From the NCBI GenBank assembly GCA_009602735.1, contig WELA01002374.1, positions 208,412 to 253,200 of the forward strand: DNA of 44,789 nt, given 5' to 3'. The position numbers were made by a program, and so were the translations under genes. Under the pieces are notes generated by a model. The model searched no databases and had not been told where the DNA came from. It saw nothing but the letters and a program-made list of their open reading frames with translations. The DNA comes from Mesotaenium endlicherianum (lineage: Eukaryota; Streptophyta; Zygnematophyceae; Zygnematales; Mesotaeniaceae). Shown here in pieces: positions 44,674 to 44,789 of this stretch. Position 1 is the first letter of the stretch; every line of letters starts with the position of its first letter.

Positions 44674-44789
44674 AATGAATCGGCTTACCAATTAGGCGAT
44701 TAACAATTAATGAAGATCTTTATATCAGCAAGTAATCTTTATGGTATTTCCGTTAACTAATTAAACGGCAAAGGACAATACACTAGCAG
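44671..44789 (-). repeat. Third LTR of the element 2 family (partial, runs off window)
   Basis: It starts TGAAATGAATCGGCTTACCA and matches the first ~119 bp of the two element 2 LTRs, in the same orientation, with several substitutions. It is either a solo LTR or the left end of another element. Confidence 0.9.

Overview
The window is nuclear DNA from a eukaryote of the green-plant lineage, probably a streptophyte and possibly a charophyte-type alga. Three things point that way: a plant-type NRAMP transporter, a nuclear-lamina protein (CRWN/NMCP) known from streptophytes, and Ty3/gypsy chromoviruses whose primer-binding site matches plant initiator-Met tRNA. I cannot name the species.

Positions 1-23,706 are a gene-bearing block. 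The four genes lie in alternating orientation: CRWN/NMCP first exon (minus, runs off the left edge), MED6 Mediator subunit (plus, 5 exons), HASPP28/PDAP1-like phosphoprotein (minus, at least 7 exons) and an NRAMP metal transporter (plus, 13 exons). This gives two divergent promoter regions (828-2179 and 14153-15064) and one convergent region (5869-8373). Every intron I could place is GT-AG. Most acceptors read GCAG, and many have G-runs where a polypyrimidine tract would be expected. I rebuilt the exons by matching translated blocks to the protein families and checking splice phase: MED6 gives 270 codons and NRAMP 592 codons with all phases consistent. HASPP28 is consistent except for one uncertain acceptor. 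These four are housekeeping or transport genes that do not form a pathway.

Positions 23,707-44,789 are AT-richer and dominated by repeats. Element 1 (25,923 to about 29,679, plus) is a decayed chromovirus: a remnant LTR abuts reverse transcriptase directly, the RT catalytic motif is mutated, there are several frameshifts, and it lies between GA microsatellites. Between the elements is a long stretch without genes (29,680-34,826). It holds a diverged dispersed repeat (copies near 24.77, 31.48 and, inverted, 44.2 kb), a CpG-dense patch and a 90-bp tandem repeat. Element 2 (35,010-43,975, minus) is a full-length Ty3/gypsy chromovirus with two ~720-bp LTRs, a perfect 5-bp target duplication (CCGAC), a primer-binding site, gag, pol with a chromodomain, and an extra ~1.7-kb accessory coding region between pol and the 3' LTR. 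A third LTR of the same family starts at 44,671 and leaves the window.

The most interesting signal is in element 2. Gag and pol are joined by a textbook -1 ribosomal frameshift signal: a TTTAAAA heptamer, a 7-nt spacer and a perfect 10-bp hairpin. The element also carries a coiled-coil/basic/acidic/RS-type accessory ORF that lies between two copies of a polypurine-tract-like motif. Several single-N positions sit between short direct duplications and look like unmerged contig ends rather than biology.
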